From Pseudomonadota bacterium (GTDB lineage: Bacteria; Pseudomonadota; Gammaproteobacteria; Burkholderiales; Thiobacillaceae): 50,937 bases of DNA. Where the stretch lies: assembly GCA_021802945.1 (NCBI GenBank), contig JAJZRE010000011.1, forward strand, positions 1 to 50,937, given 5' to 3'. Below, in pieces: positions 1 through 11,443 of this stretch. The number at the start of each line of letters is the position of its first letter. The stretch's first letter is position 1. The position numbers and the translations under genes are program-made. Below the pieces are notes generated by a model. It searched no databases. It was not told where the DNA came from and was given only the letters and a program-made list of their open reading frames with translations.

Positions 1-66
1 GTGAAACGCTCCCGCGCCAATGATAGTAGGCACCTCGCCTGCGAAAGTAGGTCATCGTCAGACTCC
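1..66 (+). rRNA. rrf: 5S ribosomal RNA, 3' portion (partial)
   Basis: The first bases match the 3' half of a bacterial 5S rRNA: GTGAAACGCTCCCGCGCC, then a GATGATAGT-like stretch, GCGAAAGTAGGTCATCG and a closing CAGACTCC. The 5' half lies before the window. It is followed by an intrinsic terminator, so an rRNA operon ends here, transcribed on the plus strand. The exact 3' end is uncertain by a few bases. Confidence 0.88.
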
Positions 67-87
67 TTATCCGCACCAAACGGTGCC

Positions 88-119
88 AAAAACCCCCTCC
101 AGACAGGAGGGGGTTTTTT
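88..119 (+). terminator. Rho-independent terminator of the rRNA operon
   Basis: A 13-base arm at 88-100 (AAAAACCCCCTCC) pairs perfectly with 106-118 across a 5-base loop and ends in a T run. A smaller hairpin, GCACC-AAAC-GGTGC, sits just before it at 74-86. Confidence 0.92.
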
Positions 120-164
120 ATTGCCCGGGGAAAAGCCTCCCCCAAGCCATGTAAAATCCGGCAG

Positions 165-1160
165 GTGCACACACGACCCCACAAAGCGCTGTTTCCGATT
201 CTGCGCCATCTGTCCGACGGCCGTTTTCATTCGGGCCAGGCGCTGGCGGATGAATTCGGTCTTTCGCGTTCCAGCATCTTCAACATACTCGCGCAGGCCG
301 AATCCATGGGGCTGACGCTCCATGCGGTGCGCGGACGCGGCTATCGCATGCCCGAACCTGTGGAGTGGATGGATGGTGCGGTGGTCGAGCGTCACCTCGG
401 TGCGGCGGCCGGCGATTACTCGATACGCGTGCTGGACAGTGTGGGCTCGACCAATTCGGCCCTGATGGCGGCCGCGCTGGAAGGGGCTGCGGACGGCACC
501 TTGTTCTGTGCGGAGCATCAGCATAGCGGTCGAGGCAGGCGGGGGCGTCAGTGGCATTCGGTTCCAGGGGGGAGCCTCACGTTCTCGGTGCTGTGGCGTT
601 TCGATAACGGCCTGCAGTCGCTTTCGGGCTTGAGCCTGGTCGTCGGGCTGGCCATTGCGCGCGCCGTGAATCGCTACAGTCGCCACACCGCCCGGCTGAA
701 GTGGCCCAACGACATTCTGGTGGACTATCGAAAGCTGGCGGGGATCCTGGTCGAGGTGCAAGGCGACATGCATGGCGCCGCCTTCGCGGTTGCGGGTGTC
801 GGGCTCAATGTGCGCCTCAATGAAGCGCAACGTGAGGCGGTTGATCAGGCCGTGGTCGATCTTGCCGAGATGGGCGTCGCGGTGGGGCGCAATAAGTTGC
901 TGGCGGACTGCCTGCTGCAATTGCGTGAGGCCATCGGCCTGTTTCGCCAGCAAGGATTTGCGGGCTTGCGCGAGGAATGGATGGCCCTGGATGCATATTC
1001 CGGCAGGGCTGTTGCGCTGGCGCTGCCCAATTCGCGCAGCATTCATGGCGTGGCGTGCGGCGTGGACGAGACGGGCGCCTTTTTGCTGCGTGACGCGCAG
1101 TCGAGGCTGAGCCCTTTCAGCGGCGGCGAGATCAGCTTGCGTCTGGATGGCGTGCGATGA
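165..1160 (+). CDS. birA: Bifunctional biotin--[acetyl-CoA-carboxylase] ligase / biotin operon repressor
   Basis: BirA activates biotin to biotinyl-5'-AMP and transfers it to the carrier-protein lysine of acetyl-CoA carboxylase; long forms also bind DNA. The 331 residues begin with a winged helix (about 10-60, including FHSGQALADEFGLSRSSI). The ligase domain carries the biotinyl-AMP loop SGRGRRGRQW (about 120-130) and KWPNDI (about 178), followed by the C-terminal SH3-like domain. The GTG at 165 aligns with the usual BirA N terminus, and no better start is visible. TAAAAT at 152-157 could be a -10 element that would leave almost no 5' leader. The stop overlaps the coaX start (ATGA), the common birA-coaX arrangement. 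Whether it represses a bio operon cannot be told here. Confidence 0.95.
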   Translation: MHTRPHKALFPILRHLSDGRFHSGQALADEFGLSRSSIFNILAQAESMGLTLHAVRGRGYRMPEPVEWMDGAVVERHLGAAAGDYSIRVLDSVGSTNSALMAAALEGAADGTLFCAEHQHSGRGRRGRQWHSVPGGSLTFSVLWRFDNGLQSLSGLSLVVGLAIARAVNRYSRHTARLKWPNDILVDYRKLAGILVEVQGDMHGAAFAVAGVGLNVRLNEAQREAVDQAVVDLAEMGVAVGRNKLLADCLLQLREAIGLFRQQGFAGLREEWMALDAYSGRAVALALPNSRSIHGVACGVDETGAFLLRDAQSRLSPFSGGEISLRLDGVR

Positions 1161-1888
1161 GTCGCCGCCGCGTTGTTCTCGATGCCGGAAACACCTGCTT
1201 GAAATGGGCGGTGATTGAGGATGGGCACTGGCACGCGACCGGCCGCAGCGATTATGTCGACTGGTCCGGCTTGACGAAGCACCTTTCGCCCGGCATCGAT
1301 TGCTTCATCGCCAGCGTGGCAGGTAGCGCGCAGGAACAAAAGCTTGCCGCGTCGCTGGAGGCGGCCGGCATCACCCCGACCTGGCTGACTGCCGAGGCCG
1401 GTTTTGGGGCGCTCAGAAACACCTATCTGAGCCCGCGCCAGTTGGGCGTGGATCGCTGGATGGGGCTGATTGCCGCGCGTCAGCGTACCTGTGAAGCGGT
1501 CTTGGTGGTGTCGGTCGGGACTGCGATGACGGTGGATGCGCTGTCCGCCGCGGGCGTTTTTCTGGGCGGGGTGATCGTGCCGGGCATCCGTTTGATGCGG
1601 GAGTCGCTCAAACTGGGCACGGCGCGGGTGGACGATGCGGGCGGCGATTGGCAGGCCTTTCCGCGAACCACCGCCGACGCCGTGCAGAGCGGGATCGTGG
1701 CGGCGCTGTGCGGCGCCGTTGCGCAGCAGCATGCGCGTCTGGCCGAGGCTGCCGGAACCGTGCCGCGATGCCTGCTGACCGGCGGGGATGCCGAGCAGGT
1801 GCTGGCGCACCTGCGGGTACCGGCCGAGCATGCGCCAGCGCTGGTGCTGGAGGGCATTGACTGTGTTGCCAGAGGGTCTGTCTCTTGA
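1157..1888 (+). CDS. coaX: Type III pantothenate kinase
   Basis: CoaX phosphorylates pantothenate in the first step of coenzyme A synthesis and belongs to the ASKHA fold. The 243 residues show the N-terminal nucleotide motif LDAGNTCLKW (about 8-17), the pantothenate-site motif LGVDRWMGL (about 96) and SVGTAMTVD (about 118), then GGVIVPG. The residue before GTA is Ser-Val rather than the Asp-x of some CoaX proteins; I recall similar Ser-containing forms in betaproteobacteria. Translation is coupled to birA by an ATGA overlap, and the next gene overlaps this stop by one base. Confidence 0.93.
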   Translation: MSRRRVVLDAGNTCLKWAVIEDGHWHATGRSDYVDWSGLTKHLSPGIDCFIASVAGSAQEQKLAASLEAAGITPTWLTAEAGFGALRNTYLSPRQLGVDRWMGLIAARQRTCEAVLVVSVGTAMTVDALSAAGVFLGGVIVPGIRLMRESLKLGTARVDDAGGDWQAFPRTTADAVQSGIVAALCGAVAQQHARLAEAAGTVPRCLLTGGDAEQVLAHLRVPAEHAPALVLEGIDCVARGSVS

Positions 1889-2538
1889 TGAAATGGATCG
1901 CATTGACGTTACTGGTTGCCAATCTTGCGGTGGCCGGATTCTTTGTCGGCCGTGGCCAATGGCCCCAGGACAGCGCGGTTCAGACGGCGTCGTTGAATGT
2001 GGATCGCCTGAGCCTGCGCAGCCAGTCAGCGGCCGGGCAGAGGCAGGATTCATCGGCGGCCGCCACGAAGGCTCCGGCTCTGTGCATCGAATGGCGGGGG
2101 CTGAGCCGCGACGAGTTTGCCAAGGTCCGCGAACAGCTCAAGGCTTTGGCGGGTGAGCGCGTGATGTCGTTCACCGAAGTGCCGTTGGACACGCGGCAGT
2201 GGGTGATCTTTCCGCCCTTGCCGAGTGCGGAATCGGCTGCTGCCAAGTTGGACGAACTGGTTGCCGCAGGCTTGACGGATGCGTTCGTGGTCAAGGACGG
2301 AACATGGCGCAACGCCATTTCGCTCGGCCTGTATACCGATGCCGACGCGGCGCAGCGGCGCGTCCTCGAAGCGGAGAGCAAGGGCGTGCTCGGTACCCGC
2401 GTCGAGGTGCTGCCGCGCCAGGGCACGGATTTCTACTTCGTGATTCGCAGCGACGATCCGGAGATGCTGAAAAGCCTGAGCGGGATCAAACAGGCCTACC
2501 CGAACAGTCGACAGTCGCGCGTGGCCTGTCCGTCATAG
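1888..2538 (+). CDS. SPOR-domain-like inner-membrane protein
   Basis: This 216-residue protein has one N-terminal membrane segment (about 2-20, [19 protein letters not shown]), a low-complexity linker, and a C-terminal region resembling SPOR peptidoglycan-binding repeats ([14 protein letters not shown], followed by a beta-rich stretch ending in FYFVIRS). SPOR domains bind denuded septal glycan, but no function is shown here. I chose the ATG at 1888, which overlaps the coaX stop as TGATG; a TTG one codon upstream is possible. It is the last gene of the birA-coaX operon, and its stop overlaps the convergent ubiA stop by 6 bp. Confidence 0.75.
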   Translation: MKWIALTLLVANLAVAGFFVGRGQWPQDSAVQTASLNVDRLSLRSQSAAGQRQDSSAAATKAPALCIEWRGLSRDEFAKVREQLKALAGERVMSFTEVPLDTRQWVIFPPLPSAESAAAKLDELVAAGLTDAFVVKDGTWRNAISLGLYTDADAAQRRVLEAESKGVLGTRVEVLPRQGTDFYFVIRSDDPEMLKSLSGIKQAYPNSRQSRVACPS

Positions 2539-3402
2539 GTTGTGCAGCAGGAAGTGAAGCGCGATGCCGCCGAATACGGCGGCGCCGAACCAGGTATTGT
2601 GCAGGAAGGCGCGAAAGCATTGCTGCGGATCGCGCTGCCGGATCAGCTTCATGTGGTAGAGCGCGATCGCCGCCGCCACGGCCAACCCGCTGTAGAACGC
2701 CACGCCCATTTCAAGCCGCCAGCCAACCCAGCCGAGCAGTCCCAGCGTCGCGGCATAGCACAGCGCAATGGCAACCAGGTCGTGGCGGCCGAAGGTGATG
2801 GCGGAAGTCTTGATGCCGATCTTGAGATCGTCCTCGCGGTCGACCAGGGCATATTCCGTATCGTAGGCGATCGCCCAGAAGATGTTCGCGCCGAGCAGGA
2901 CCCAGGCTTCGAGCGGAACTGCGCCCCGCAGCGCGGCATAGCTCATCGGAATGCCGAAGCCGAACGCAATGCCGAGATAGGCCTGCGGAACCGCAAGGAA
3001 GCGCTTGGTGAAGGGGTAGCTGGCGGCCAGAAACAGCGCGACGACCGACAGCTCCAGCACCAGCGCGTTGAGCGGCAGGATCAGCAGGAAGGCCAGCAGC
3101 GACAACCCGGCCGCAAGCAGCAGCGCTTCTTTGGGCGACACCTTGCCGGCGGCCAGCGGACGCTCGCGGGTACGCGCCACGTGCGGGTCGAAATTGCGGT
3201 CGGCGTAATCGTTGATGACGCAACCGGCCGAGCGCATCAGCACCACGCCGACGACGAAAATCCACAGGATCAGCCAATGCGGGTGGCCGCTGCTGGCAAG
3301 CCATTGCGCCCACAGGGTGGGCCACATCAGCAGGAGGATGCCGATCGGTTTGTCGAGCCGCATCAGTTTTTCGTAATGGGTCAGGCGTTCGGTCAGGGTC
3401 AT
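2533..3402 (-). CDS. ubiA: 4-hydroxybenzoate octaprenyltransferase
   Basis: UbiA attaches the polyprenyl chain to 4-hydroxybenzoate in ubiquinone synthesis at the inner membrane. The 289 residues form a polytopic protein with the first Asp-rich motif NDYADRNFD (substrate/Mg2+) at about residue 70 and the second conserved region [12 protein letters not shown] at about 190. The ATG at 3402 gives a family-typical N terminus ([21 protein letters not shown]) and overlaps the ubiC stop, so translation is probably coupled. Its partner ubiC directly upstream makes the aromatic substrate. Confidence 0.96.
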   Translation of the reverse strand: MTLTERLTHYEKLMRLDKPIGILLLMWPTLWAQWLASSGHPHWLILWIFVVGVVLMRSAGCVINDYADRNFDPHVARTRERPLAAGKVSPKEALLLAAGLSLLAFLLILPLNALVLELSVVALFLAASYPFTKRFLAVPQAYLGIAFGFGIPMSYAALRGAVPLEAWVLLGANIFWAIAYDTEYALVDREDDLKIGIKTSAITFGRHDLVAIALCYAATLGLLGWVGWRLEMGVAFYSGLAVAAAIALYHMKLIRQRDPQQCFRAFLHNTWFGAAVFGGIALHFLLHNL

Positions 3403-3932
3403 AGCGCGTCGATGGCGGGCAGGAAGACTTCGGTTACCAGGAGCGGATGGCTGTTCAGGCAGAAAACGGATCGGCGGGCCCACAGGCAGTTTGCGGCCAG
3501 CGCCTGCTGCCGCGCTGCTGCGCGGTACAAGGGGTGATCGTGCCGCACCCGGCGGTACGCCAGGGGCTGGCGCTCGATGCGCGGGTCGCTGAAGAGGGCC
3601 TCGCCAAGCGAGCGGCTGCCGAGCCGGGTGATGCCGTTCCAGCCGCCGCGCAGGCCGACAGGCGGCAGCACGCTGTGGGCAAACACGACCGGCACTTCAT
3701 TGCATAGCAGCAGAACCTCGCGCACATAGAGGCGGGCGCCTGGCGCCATATCCAGCAGGGCGTACTCGTCGGCATGGGCGCGCGCCAGCCGGGTGGTGAG
3801 CGGCACCACGCGAAACGATGCGCAGCGCGATCTCAGGCGCTGGGTCAGCGAGCCCCGGTCGCTGACCCAGGGTCGCAGCGATCGCGGAAGCGAGAAGGGG
3901 TGGGCAAGCCAGCCCTGCCGGGAGTCGAGCAC
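3399..3932 (-). CDS. ubiC: Chorismate--pyruvate lyase
   Basis: UbiC converts chorismate to 4-hydroxybenzoate plus pyruvate, the committed step of ubiquinone synthesis. The 177-residue product has the family landmarks: a central Arg-containing stretch [25 protein letters not shown] (residues conserved around the active site) and the C-terminal [22 protein letters not shown]. The start is GTG at 3932. It overlaps ubiA by 4 bp, giving a ubiCA operon. About 60 bp separate it from recG upstream on the same strand, so it may be co-transcribed with that block. Confidence 0.93.
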   Translation of the reverse strand: MLDSRQGWLAHPFSLPRSLRPWVSDRGSLTQRLRSRCASFRVVPLTTRLARAHADEYALLDMAPGARLYVREVLLLCNEVPVVFAHSVLPPVGLRGGWNGITRLGSRSLGEALFSDPRIERQPLAYRRVRHDHPLYRAAARQQALAANCLWARRSVFCLNSHPLLVTEVFLPAIDAL

Positions 3933-3992
3933 GGCGTGCGGTTCGGGATGCGGAAAGTGGGCATTATGCCGCAGCCGGGGGAGGAACGCGCC

Positions 3993-6029
3993 CTACACTG
4001 ACGTCAGTGTCTGCCGCTGGCCGATCCAGCGCTCCATATGGCGCGCGGCGATGTCGGGGTGGCGGGCGAGGCAACGCTGCGCCAGATCGCGCGCGGCCTC
4101 CAGCAGCGCGACGTCGCGTTCGAGATCGGCAAAGCGCAGCATCGGCAGCCCGCTCTGGCGGTGCCCGAGCAGCTCGCCCGGTCCGCGCAGCAGCAAATCC
4201 TGGCGCGCGATCTCGAAGCCGTCGGTCAGTTCGAAGATCACCTTGAGCCGTGCCCGTGCCAGCTCCGACAACGGGGTTTCATACAGCAGCACGCACACCG
4301 ACTCGCGGCTGCCGCGCCCGACCCGGCCACGCAGCTGGTGGAGCTGGGCAAGTCCCATGCGCTCCGCGTGCTCGATCACCATCAGCGCGGCGTTGGGCAC
4401 GTCGACGCCGACCTCGATCACCGTGGTGGCGACCAGCAGGTCGATTTCGTGTGACTGGAATGCGGCCATTACCGCCTGCTTGTCGTCCGCTTTCAGCCGA
4501 CCGTGCACCAGGCCGATACGCAAGTCGGGCAGCTGTTCCGTCAGCGTCGCATAGGTGTCCTGTGCGGTCTGCAACTGCAATTTCTCCGACTCCTCGATCA
4601 GCGGGCACACCCAGTAGGCCTGACCCCCGGCGAGGCAGGCCTCGCGCACGCGCGCCAGCACGTCGTCGCGGCGCGCGGCGCTCACCAGTTTCGTGACGAT
4701 CGGCGTGCGGCCCGGCGGCAGTTCGTCGATCACCGACACATCGAGGTCGGCGAAGTAGCTCATCGCCAGCGTGCGTGGAATCGGCGTCGCGCTCATCATC
4801 AGCTGGTGTGGTTCGCTGCCCTTCTCCATCAACGCGAGCCGCTGGCCGACGCCGAAGCGGTGCTGCTCGTCGACCACCGCCACGCCCAGCCGCTGGAAGC
4901 GGCCGGCTTCCTGGAACAGCGCGTGGGTGCCGAACGCGAGGTCGGCCTCGCCCGCCGCGATGGCCTGCCAGGCGGCGGTGCGCGCCGACTTGCGCTGGCT
5001 GCCGGACACCCGGGCGCAGCGCACCCCGAGTTCGGACAGGAGGGGCGCCAGCTTGCGGTAATGCTGCTCGGCGAGGATTTCGGTCGGTGCCATGAAGGCG
5101 GCCTGGAAGCCGTTTTCGATCGCCTGCAGGCAGGCAAGCGCCGCGATCACGGTCTTGCCGCTGCCGACATCGCCCTGCAGCAGCCGGCGCATCGGGTGCG
5201 GCTGCGCCAGGTCGGCGCTGATCGCCTGCCAGGCGCGCGTCTGCGCGGCGGTCAATTCAAACGGCAGCGCGCGGGTGAACGCGGCGGTCAGCTGCCGCTT
5301 CGGCGGCAGGGGCCGGGTCGTGCGCGCCTTGCGCTGCAGGCGCGCAGTGGCAAGCGAGAGCTGCTGTGCCAGCAGTTCGTCGAAGGCCAGGCGCTGCCAG
5401 GCCGGATGGCGGCGCGATTCGAGTTCGGCCAGCGCGCACTCGAGCGGTGGCTGGTGCAGCAGGCGAATGCTCGGTTCCAGTTCGGGCAGCCCGAGTTCGG
5501 CCAGCCAGTCGGCAGGCAGCGTGTCGGGGATCGGCGCCGCCAATGCGCGTTCGATCGCCTTGCGCAAGGTGGCCTGGCCGAGTCCGGCGGTTGTGGGGTA
5601 GACGGGGGTCAGCTGCGACGGCAGCGGCGTGGCATCGTCGGCTTTCACAAAGCGCGGATGCACCATCTCCAGTCCCAGAAAACCGCCACGCACCTCGCCG
5701 TTGAAACGGAAGGAGGCACCGGGCTGGAACAGCTTGACATGGCTGGGATAGAAATTCAGGAAGCGGATGCCGAGCACGCCGCCGGCGTCCTCCACCGTCA
5801 CCGTCAGCATGCGGCGCGGCCGGTAGGCGATGGTGGCCTCGCGAACCACCGCCTGCACCTGCGCGGTCTCGCCCGGCAGCAGGTCGCGGATCGGCGTCAG
5901 GCGGGTTTCGTCTTCCCAGCGCAGCGGCAGGTGCAGCACCAGGTCGGCGTCGCGGGTGAGGCCGAGCCTGGCGAGTCTGGCGGCGAGCGCCGGGCTGACC
6001 GGAAAGGAAAACGGCGAGGCCGTCTTCAA
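3993..6029 (-). CDS. recG: ATP-dependent DNA helicase RecG
   Basis: RecG is a superfamily 2 double-strand translocase that reverses stalled forks and remodels branched DNA. The 678 residues show the N-terminal OB-like wedge domain, Walker A GDVGSGKT (about residue 290), the DEQH box in VVDEQHRFG (about 385), SATPIPRTL, and the QLRGRVGRG motif VI near the C terminus. Length fits the family (about 690). The apparent start is TTG at 6029, ten bases after the ridA stop and without a clear ribosome binding site, so initiation may depend on coupling to ridA. Gene order spoT-ridA-recG resembles the enterobacterial spoT-trmH-recG order. Confidence 0.95.
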   Translation of the reverse strand: MKTASPFSFPVSPALAARLARLGLTRDADLVLHLPLRWEDETRLTPIRDLLPGETAQVQAVVREATIAYRPRRMLTVTVEDAGGVLGIRFLNFYPSHVKLFQPGASFRFNGEVRGGFLGLEMVHPRFVKADDATPLPSQLTPVYPTTAGLGQATLRKAIERALAAPIPDTLPADWLAELGLPELEPSIRLLHQPPLECALAELESRRHPAWQRLAFDELLAQQLSLATARLQRKARTTRPLPPKRQLTAAFTRALPFELTAAQTRAWQAISADLAQPHPMRRLLQGDVGSGKTVIAALACLQAIENGFQAAFMAPTEILAEQHYRKLAPLLSELGVRCARVSGSQRKSARTAAWQAIAAGEADLAFGTHALFQEAGRFQRLGVAVVDEQHRFGVGQRLALMEKGSEPHQLMMSATPIPRTLAMSYFADLDVSVIDELPPGRTPIVTKLVSAARRDDVLARVREACLAGGQAYWVCPLIEESEKLQLQTAQDTYATLTEQLPDLRIGLVHGRLKADDKQAVMAAFQSHEIDLLVATTVIEVGVDVPNAALMVIEHAERMGLAQLHQLRGRVGRGSRESVCVLLYETPLSELARARLKVIFELTDGFEIARQDLLLRGPGELLGHRQSGLPMLRFADLERDVALLEAARDLAQRCLARHPDIAARHMERWIGQRQTLTSV

Positions 6030-6038
6030 TTTGTCGAT

Positions 6039-6419
6039 TTAAGCGAGCGCCATCACGGCGTCGGCTTCGACCAGCGCGCCGCGCGGCAGCGCGGCGACGC
6101 CGACCGCCGCGCGTGCCGGGTAGGGCTCGCTGAAATAGGCCGCCATGATTTCGTTGGCTCTGGGGAAGTGGCCGAGGTCGGTGAGGAATACGTTCAGCTT
6201 CACGACGTCGGCCAGCGAGCCGCCCGCCGCGGCGGCCACCGCCGCGAGGTTCTTGAACACCTGGTGGATCTGGGCGTCGATGCCGTCGACCAGTTGCATC
6301 GATGCGGGGTCGAGGCCGATCTGTCCCGACATGTACACGGTGCGATCGATTTGCACGGCCTGCGAATAGGTGCCGATCGCGGCCGGCGCGTCGGCGGTCT
6401 GGATGATGCGTTTGTTCAT
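6039..6419 (-). CDS. ridA: RidA family reactive enamine/imine deaminase
   Basis: RidA (YjgF/YER057c/UK114) hydrolyses 2-aminoacrylate and related enamines from PLP enzymes. The 126 residues cover the whole family, including [19 protein letters not shown] and the C-terminal [22 protein letters not shown], where the Arg of PAR is the expected carboxylate-binding active-site residue. It lies between spoT and recG on the same strand, with about 20 bp to spoT and 10 bp to recG, consistent with one operon. Confidence 0.95.
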   Translation of the reverse strand: MNKRIIQTADAPAAIGTYSQAVQIDRTVYMSGQIGLDPASMQLVDGIDAQIHQVFKNLAAVAAAAGGSLADVVKLNVFLTDLGHFPRANEIMAAYFSEPYPARAAVGVAALPRGALVEADAVMALA

Positions 6420-6439
6420 GCTGGGTTCCTGATGCGTGA

Positions 6440-8584
6440 TTACTGGGTCTGCGTGGCGCGGCCGTCCTTCTTGCCCTTGATGCGATAAATCCGCACCACA
6501 TCGGGCAGCGTGCGCAGGCCGCGCATCACGCGTGCGAGGTGCATGCGGTTCTCAACCTGTACGGTGAAGAACAGCACGGTGTAGGGGCTGCCGTCCTCCT
6601 CCTCCATCGCGACGTTGCCGATGTTGGAGCCATGCTCGGCGATCGCGGCCGCGACCTTGGCCAGCACACCGCGCTGGTTGCCGACGACGACCTTGATCGA
6701 GACGTCGAACATGTGGCCGGGCTCGGCCTCCCATTCGACGTCCAGCCATTTGTCGGGGTCGGCCCTGAAGGCTCGGATCGACGGGCAGTCGTGGGTGTGG
6801 ATGATGAGGCCGCGGTCCTTGTGGATGAAGCCGAGGATGGGATCGCCGGGAATCGGATGGCAGCACTGCGCCAGCTCGACCGCGATGCCTTCGGTGCCGC
6901 GGATGCTGATGGCGTGGGGATGCGCCGGCTCGCCGGTCTTCTCGCCCTGCACGTGCAGCAGCTGGTGCGCCACCACCAGCGGCAGCTTGCGCCCAAGGCC
7001 GATGCCTGCGAACAGCTCCTGCCGGCTCTGCAGGCCGTAATCCTTGACCACGCGCTCCCATACCGCCGGGTCGGGCGCGACCGCCTCCGGATTGAGCGCG
7101 GTGAGGGCGTTGTTGAGCAGGCGCTCGCCCAGCGCCGCCGCCTCCTCCACCCGCGTGTTGCGCAGGTAGTTGCGGATGTGCGAGCGTGCCTTGCCGGTGA
7201 CGACGAAATTCAGCCAGGCCGCGTTGGGGCTGGCGTTGGCGGCGGTGAGGATCTCGACGTGGTCGCCATTGCGAAGCTGGGTGCGCAGGGGCATCAGCTC
7301 GTAGTTGATCTTCACCGCCACGCAGTGGCGGCCGACGTCGGTATGCACGGCAAAGGCGAAATCCACCGCGGTGGCGCCGCGCGGCAGCGCCATGATCCTG
7401 CCCTTGGGGGTGAACACGTAGACTTCGTCGGGAAACAGGTCGACCTTGATGTGCTCGAGGAATTCGGGCGAATCGCCGTGATCCGCCTGGATGTCGAGCA
7501 GCGATTGCAGCCAGCGGTGGGTGCGCGTCTGCACCTCGTTGAGTGCCGTGTCGGCGGACTTGTACATCCAGTGCGAGGCGACGCCGGATTCGGCCAGCCG
7601 GTTCATGTCGACGGTGCGGATCTGGATCTCGATCGGGGTGCCGTTGGGGCCGAACAGGATCGAGTGCAGCGACTGGTAGCCGTTGGCCTTGGGAATCGCG
7701 ATATAGTCCTTGAACTTGCCGGGGATCGGCTTGTACAGCGCATGCAGCGCGCCCAGCGCCAGGTAGCAGGTCGGCTGGTCGCGCACCACCACGCGGAAGC
7801 CGTAGATGTCGAACACCTCGGAGAACGCCAGGTTCTTTTCCTGCATCTTGCGGTAGATGCTGTAGAGGTGTTTCTCGCGGCCGGTGATGGTCGCCTCGAT
7901 CTTGCACTGCTCGAGCTTCTCCTGCAGCGCGATCTTGACCTTGTCGACCAGCTCGCGGCGGTTGCCGCGCGCCGCCTTCACCGCCTTGGCCAGAACCTGG
8001 TAGCGGTTGGGATGACTGTAGCGGAAGCCGAGGTCTTCGAGTTCCTGGTAGACCGAGTGCAGTCCCAGCCGGTTGGCGATCGGCGCGTAGATTTCCAGCG
8101 TTTCGGTGGCGATGCGGCGGCGCTTCTCGGCCGGCATCGCGCCCATGGTGTGCATGTTGTGCAGGCGGTCGGCCAGCTTGACCAGGATGACCCGCACGTC
8201 CTGCGCCATCGCCAGCAGCATCTTGCGGAAATTCTCCGCCTGCGCGTGCTGCTCGGAGGCGAACGCCAGCTTGTCGAGCTTGGAGACGCCCTCGACCAGC
8301 AGGGCCACTGCCTTCCCGAAGCGCGCCTCGATCTCGCTCGACGTGGCCGGCGTGTCCTCCACCACGTCGTGCAGCAGCGCGGCGCACAGGGTCTGGGCGT
8401 CGAGATGCCAGCCGGCGAGAATGCCGGCGACGGCAAGCGGATGGGAGATGTAGGGTTCGCCGCTTTTGCGGAACTGCCCTTCGTGGGCGCTGCGGCTGAA
8501 CTCGTAGGCCTGTTCGATCTGTCCGATTTCGTCAGCGGACAGATAGGCCAGGGCCGGGCGCAGCGATTCGAATTCGTGTGTCAT
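6440..8584 (-). CDS. spoT: Bifunctional (p)ppGpp synthetase/hydrolase, RelA/SpoT family
   Basis: This enzyme makes and degrades the alarmone (p)ppGpp in the stringent response. The 714 residues contain an N-terminal HD hydrolase domain with an intact HD pair ([11 protein letters not shown], about residue 72), a synthetase domain ([31 protein letters not shown]), then TGS and C-terminal ACT domains. The charge motif before YIAIPK is KFKD, the basic type found in bifunctional Rel/SpoT enzymes rather than the acidic EXDD of monofunctional RelA. Both activities are therefore likely. I used the ATG at 8584; upstream in-frame codons read like non-coding sequence. Neighbours rpoZ (46 bp upstream) and gmk are the classic partners. 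Confidence 0.95.
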   Translation of the reverse strand: MTHEFESLRPALAYLSADEIGQIEQAYEFSRSAHEGQFRKSGEPYISHPLAVAGILAGWHLDAQTLCAALLHDVVEDTPATSSEIEARFGKAVALLVEGVSKLDKLAFASEQHAQAENFRKMLLAMAQDVRVILVKLADRLHNMHTMGAMPAEKRRRIATETLEIYAPIANRLGLHSVYQELEDLGFRYSHPNRYQVLAKAVKAARGNRRELVDKVKIALQEKLEQCKIEATITGREKHLYSIYRKMQEKNLAFSEVFDIYGFRVVVRDQPTCYLALGALHALYKPIPGKFKDYIAIPKANGYQSLHSILFGPNGTPIEIQIRTVDMNRLAESGVASHWMYKSADTALNEVQTRTHRWLQSLLDIQADHGDSPEFLEHIKVDLFPDEVYVFTPKGRIMALPRGATAVDFAFAVHTDVGRHCVAVKINYELMPLRTQLRNGDHVEILTAANASPNAAWLNFVVTGKARSHIRNYLRNTRVEEAAALGERLLNNALTALNPEAVAPDPAVWERVVKDYGLQSRQELFAGIGLGRKLPLVVAHQLLHVQGEKTGEPAHPHAISIRGTEGIAVELAQCCHPIPGDPILGFIHKDRGLIIHTHDCPSIRAFRADPDKWLDVEWEAEPGHMFDVSIKVVVGNQRGVLAKVAAAIAEHGSNIGNVAMEEEDGSPYTVLFFTVQVENRMHLARVMRGLRTLPDVVRIYRIKGKKDGRATQTQ

Positions 8585-8630
8585 CGCCGGCGCGCGGTGG
8601 GCGTGCGCCGGCTGACGTGAACCGGGAGGC

Positions 8631-8834
8631 TCAGGCGCGGCCCCGGTTGAGGATTTCACGGCCGACCTTGCCCGCGGCGATTTCGCGCAATGCGGTAACG
8701 ATGGGTTTGTCCTTCGACTCGACCATGGGCTGCGAGCCCTGCGCCAGCTGGCGGGCGCGGTAGGTCACGGCGAGGGTCAACTCGAACCGGTTGGGGAACA
8801 TCTCGATGCAATCATCAACGGTGATGCGGGCCAT
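8631..8834 (-). CDS. rpoZ: RNA polymerase omega subunit
   Basis: The 67-residue omega subunit assists assembly of RNA polymerase and forms part of a ppGpp binding site in proteobacteria. The start [30 protein letters not shown] is diagnostic, with [15 protein letters not shown] sequence at the end. It is shorter than the 91-residue E. coli protein, as in many betaproteobacteria. It lies between gmk (34 bp) and spoT (46 bp), all on the minus strand. Confidence 0.96.
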   Translation of the reverse strand: MARITVDDCIEMFPNRFELTLAVTYRARQLAQGSQPMVESKDKPIVTALREIAAGKVGREILNRGRA

Positions 8835-8868
8835 ACGGCTACTCCTGCTTCAGGGGGCGCGGGTGCGC

Positions 8869-10385
<1,517 letters not shown>

Positions 10386-10489
10386 GAAGGATGTTGAGGC
10401 AGGTTATTGAGAGTGTTGCCGGCATGCGGCCGGCAGTGGATTTTGCCGCTAGGCCAGCTGGAAACAGAAAAGATAATAGACGTTCGACT

Positions 10490-11434
10490 ATGGCGACTCA
10501 ACCCAATCAGGCGCTCCCCAACGGATACCGGCTGAACGAATACACCATCGTGCGCAAGATCGGCGGCGGCGGCTTCAGCATGGTCTACCTGGCGCGCGAC
10601 GACGCCAACCAGTCGGTGGCGATCAAGGAGTACCTGCCGGGCGCGCTGGTGCTGCGCACCGAAGGTTCGGTCATCGTCCAGGCCAGCTCGACCGAAAACA
10701 ACAACATCTTCCGCCACGGCATGAAGTGCTTTTTCGAGGAAGGCCGGGCATTGGCGCTCATCGACCACCCGAACGTCGTGCGCGTGGTCAACTTCTTCCG
10801 CGCCAACGACACCGTGTACATGGTGATGCGCTTCGAGCGCGGCAAGACGCTGCAGCAGCACATCCAGGCCAACCGCGGCAACATCCGCGAAAGCTTCATC
10901 CGGCGCGTGTTCGCGCAGCTGCTGAACGGCCTGCGCGAGGTGCATACGCACAAACTGCTGCATCTGGACATCAAGCCGTCCAATCTCTATATCCGCCTGG
11001 ACGGCTCGCCGGTGCTGATCGATTTCGGCGCGGCGCGGCAGACGCTCACCCAGGAGGAAAGCAAGCTGCAGCCGATGTACACGCCCGGTTTTGCAGCGCC
11101 CGAGCAGTACCACAACCGCGAGCGGCTGGGGCCGTGGACCGATATCTACAGCGTTGGCGCCAGCCTCTACGCCTGCCTGGCCGGCTACCCGCCCCAGTCC
11201 GCCGATGCGCGGCTGCTCAACGACAAGCTGGTGCCCGCAACGGTGAACTGGCGCGGCGCCTATTCCGACCAGTTGCTGGAAACCGTTGACCAGTGCCTCA
11301 AGCTCAACTACATGGAGCGCCCGCAAAGCGTGTTCAGCCTGCAGAAGGTGCTGATGGACCGCAGCGCCATGACGCCGCCCCGTTCTTCCTTGCTGAAGAG
11401 CATCAAACGCTCACTGAACCGCGAATTGTTCTAA
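10490..11434 (+). CDS. Serine/threonine protein kinase (Hanks type, non-RD)
   Basis: The 314 residues form a cytoplasmic kinase catalytic domain with no membrane segment. Visible elements are the glycine loop IGGGGFSMVY (about 24-33), the ATP lysine in VAIKEY, the catalytic loop HLDIKPSN (about 158-165), DFGAAR (about 177), and an APE-type motif in FAAPEQY. The catalytic loop reads H-L-D rather than H-R-D, so it is a non-RD kinase and need not be switched on by activation-loop phosphorylation. I used the ATG at 10490; upstream in-frame codons look non-coding. A PP2C phosphatase follows after 9 bp, an obvious functional partner. Targets are unknown. Confidence 0.92.
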   Translation: MATQPNQALPNGYRLNEYTIVRKIGGGGFSMVYLARDDANQSVAIKEYLPGALVLRTEGSVIVQASSTENNNIFRHGMKCFFEEGRALALIDHPNVVRVVNFFRANDTVYMVMRFERGKTLQQHIQANRGNIRESFIRRVFAQLLNGLREVHTHKLLHLDIKPSNLYIRLDGSPVLIDFGAARQTLTQEESKLQPMYTPGFAAPEQYHNRERLGPWTDIYSVGASLYACLAGYPPQSADARLLNDKLVPATVNWRGAYSDQLLETVDQCLKLNYMERPQSVFSLQKVLMDRSAMTPPRSSLLKSIKRSLNRELF

Positions 11435-11443
11435 AGTATCGCC

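Noticed and set aside
1157..1888. Loss of the catalytic Asp in CoaX (SVGTAMT instead of DxGTA)
   Set aside because: Betaproteobacterial CoaX/Baf proteins as I recall them share a Ser at this place, so it is probably a lineage variant and not a defect.
4503..8620. Long plus-strand frames opposite recG and spoT
   Set aside because: They lack any recognisable domain and run antisense to well-conserved genes.
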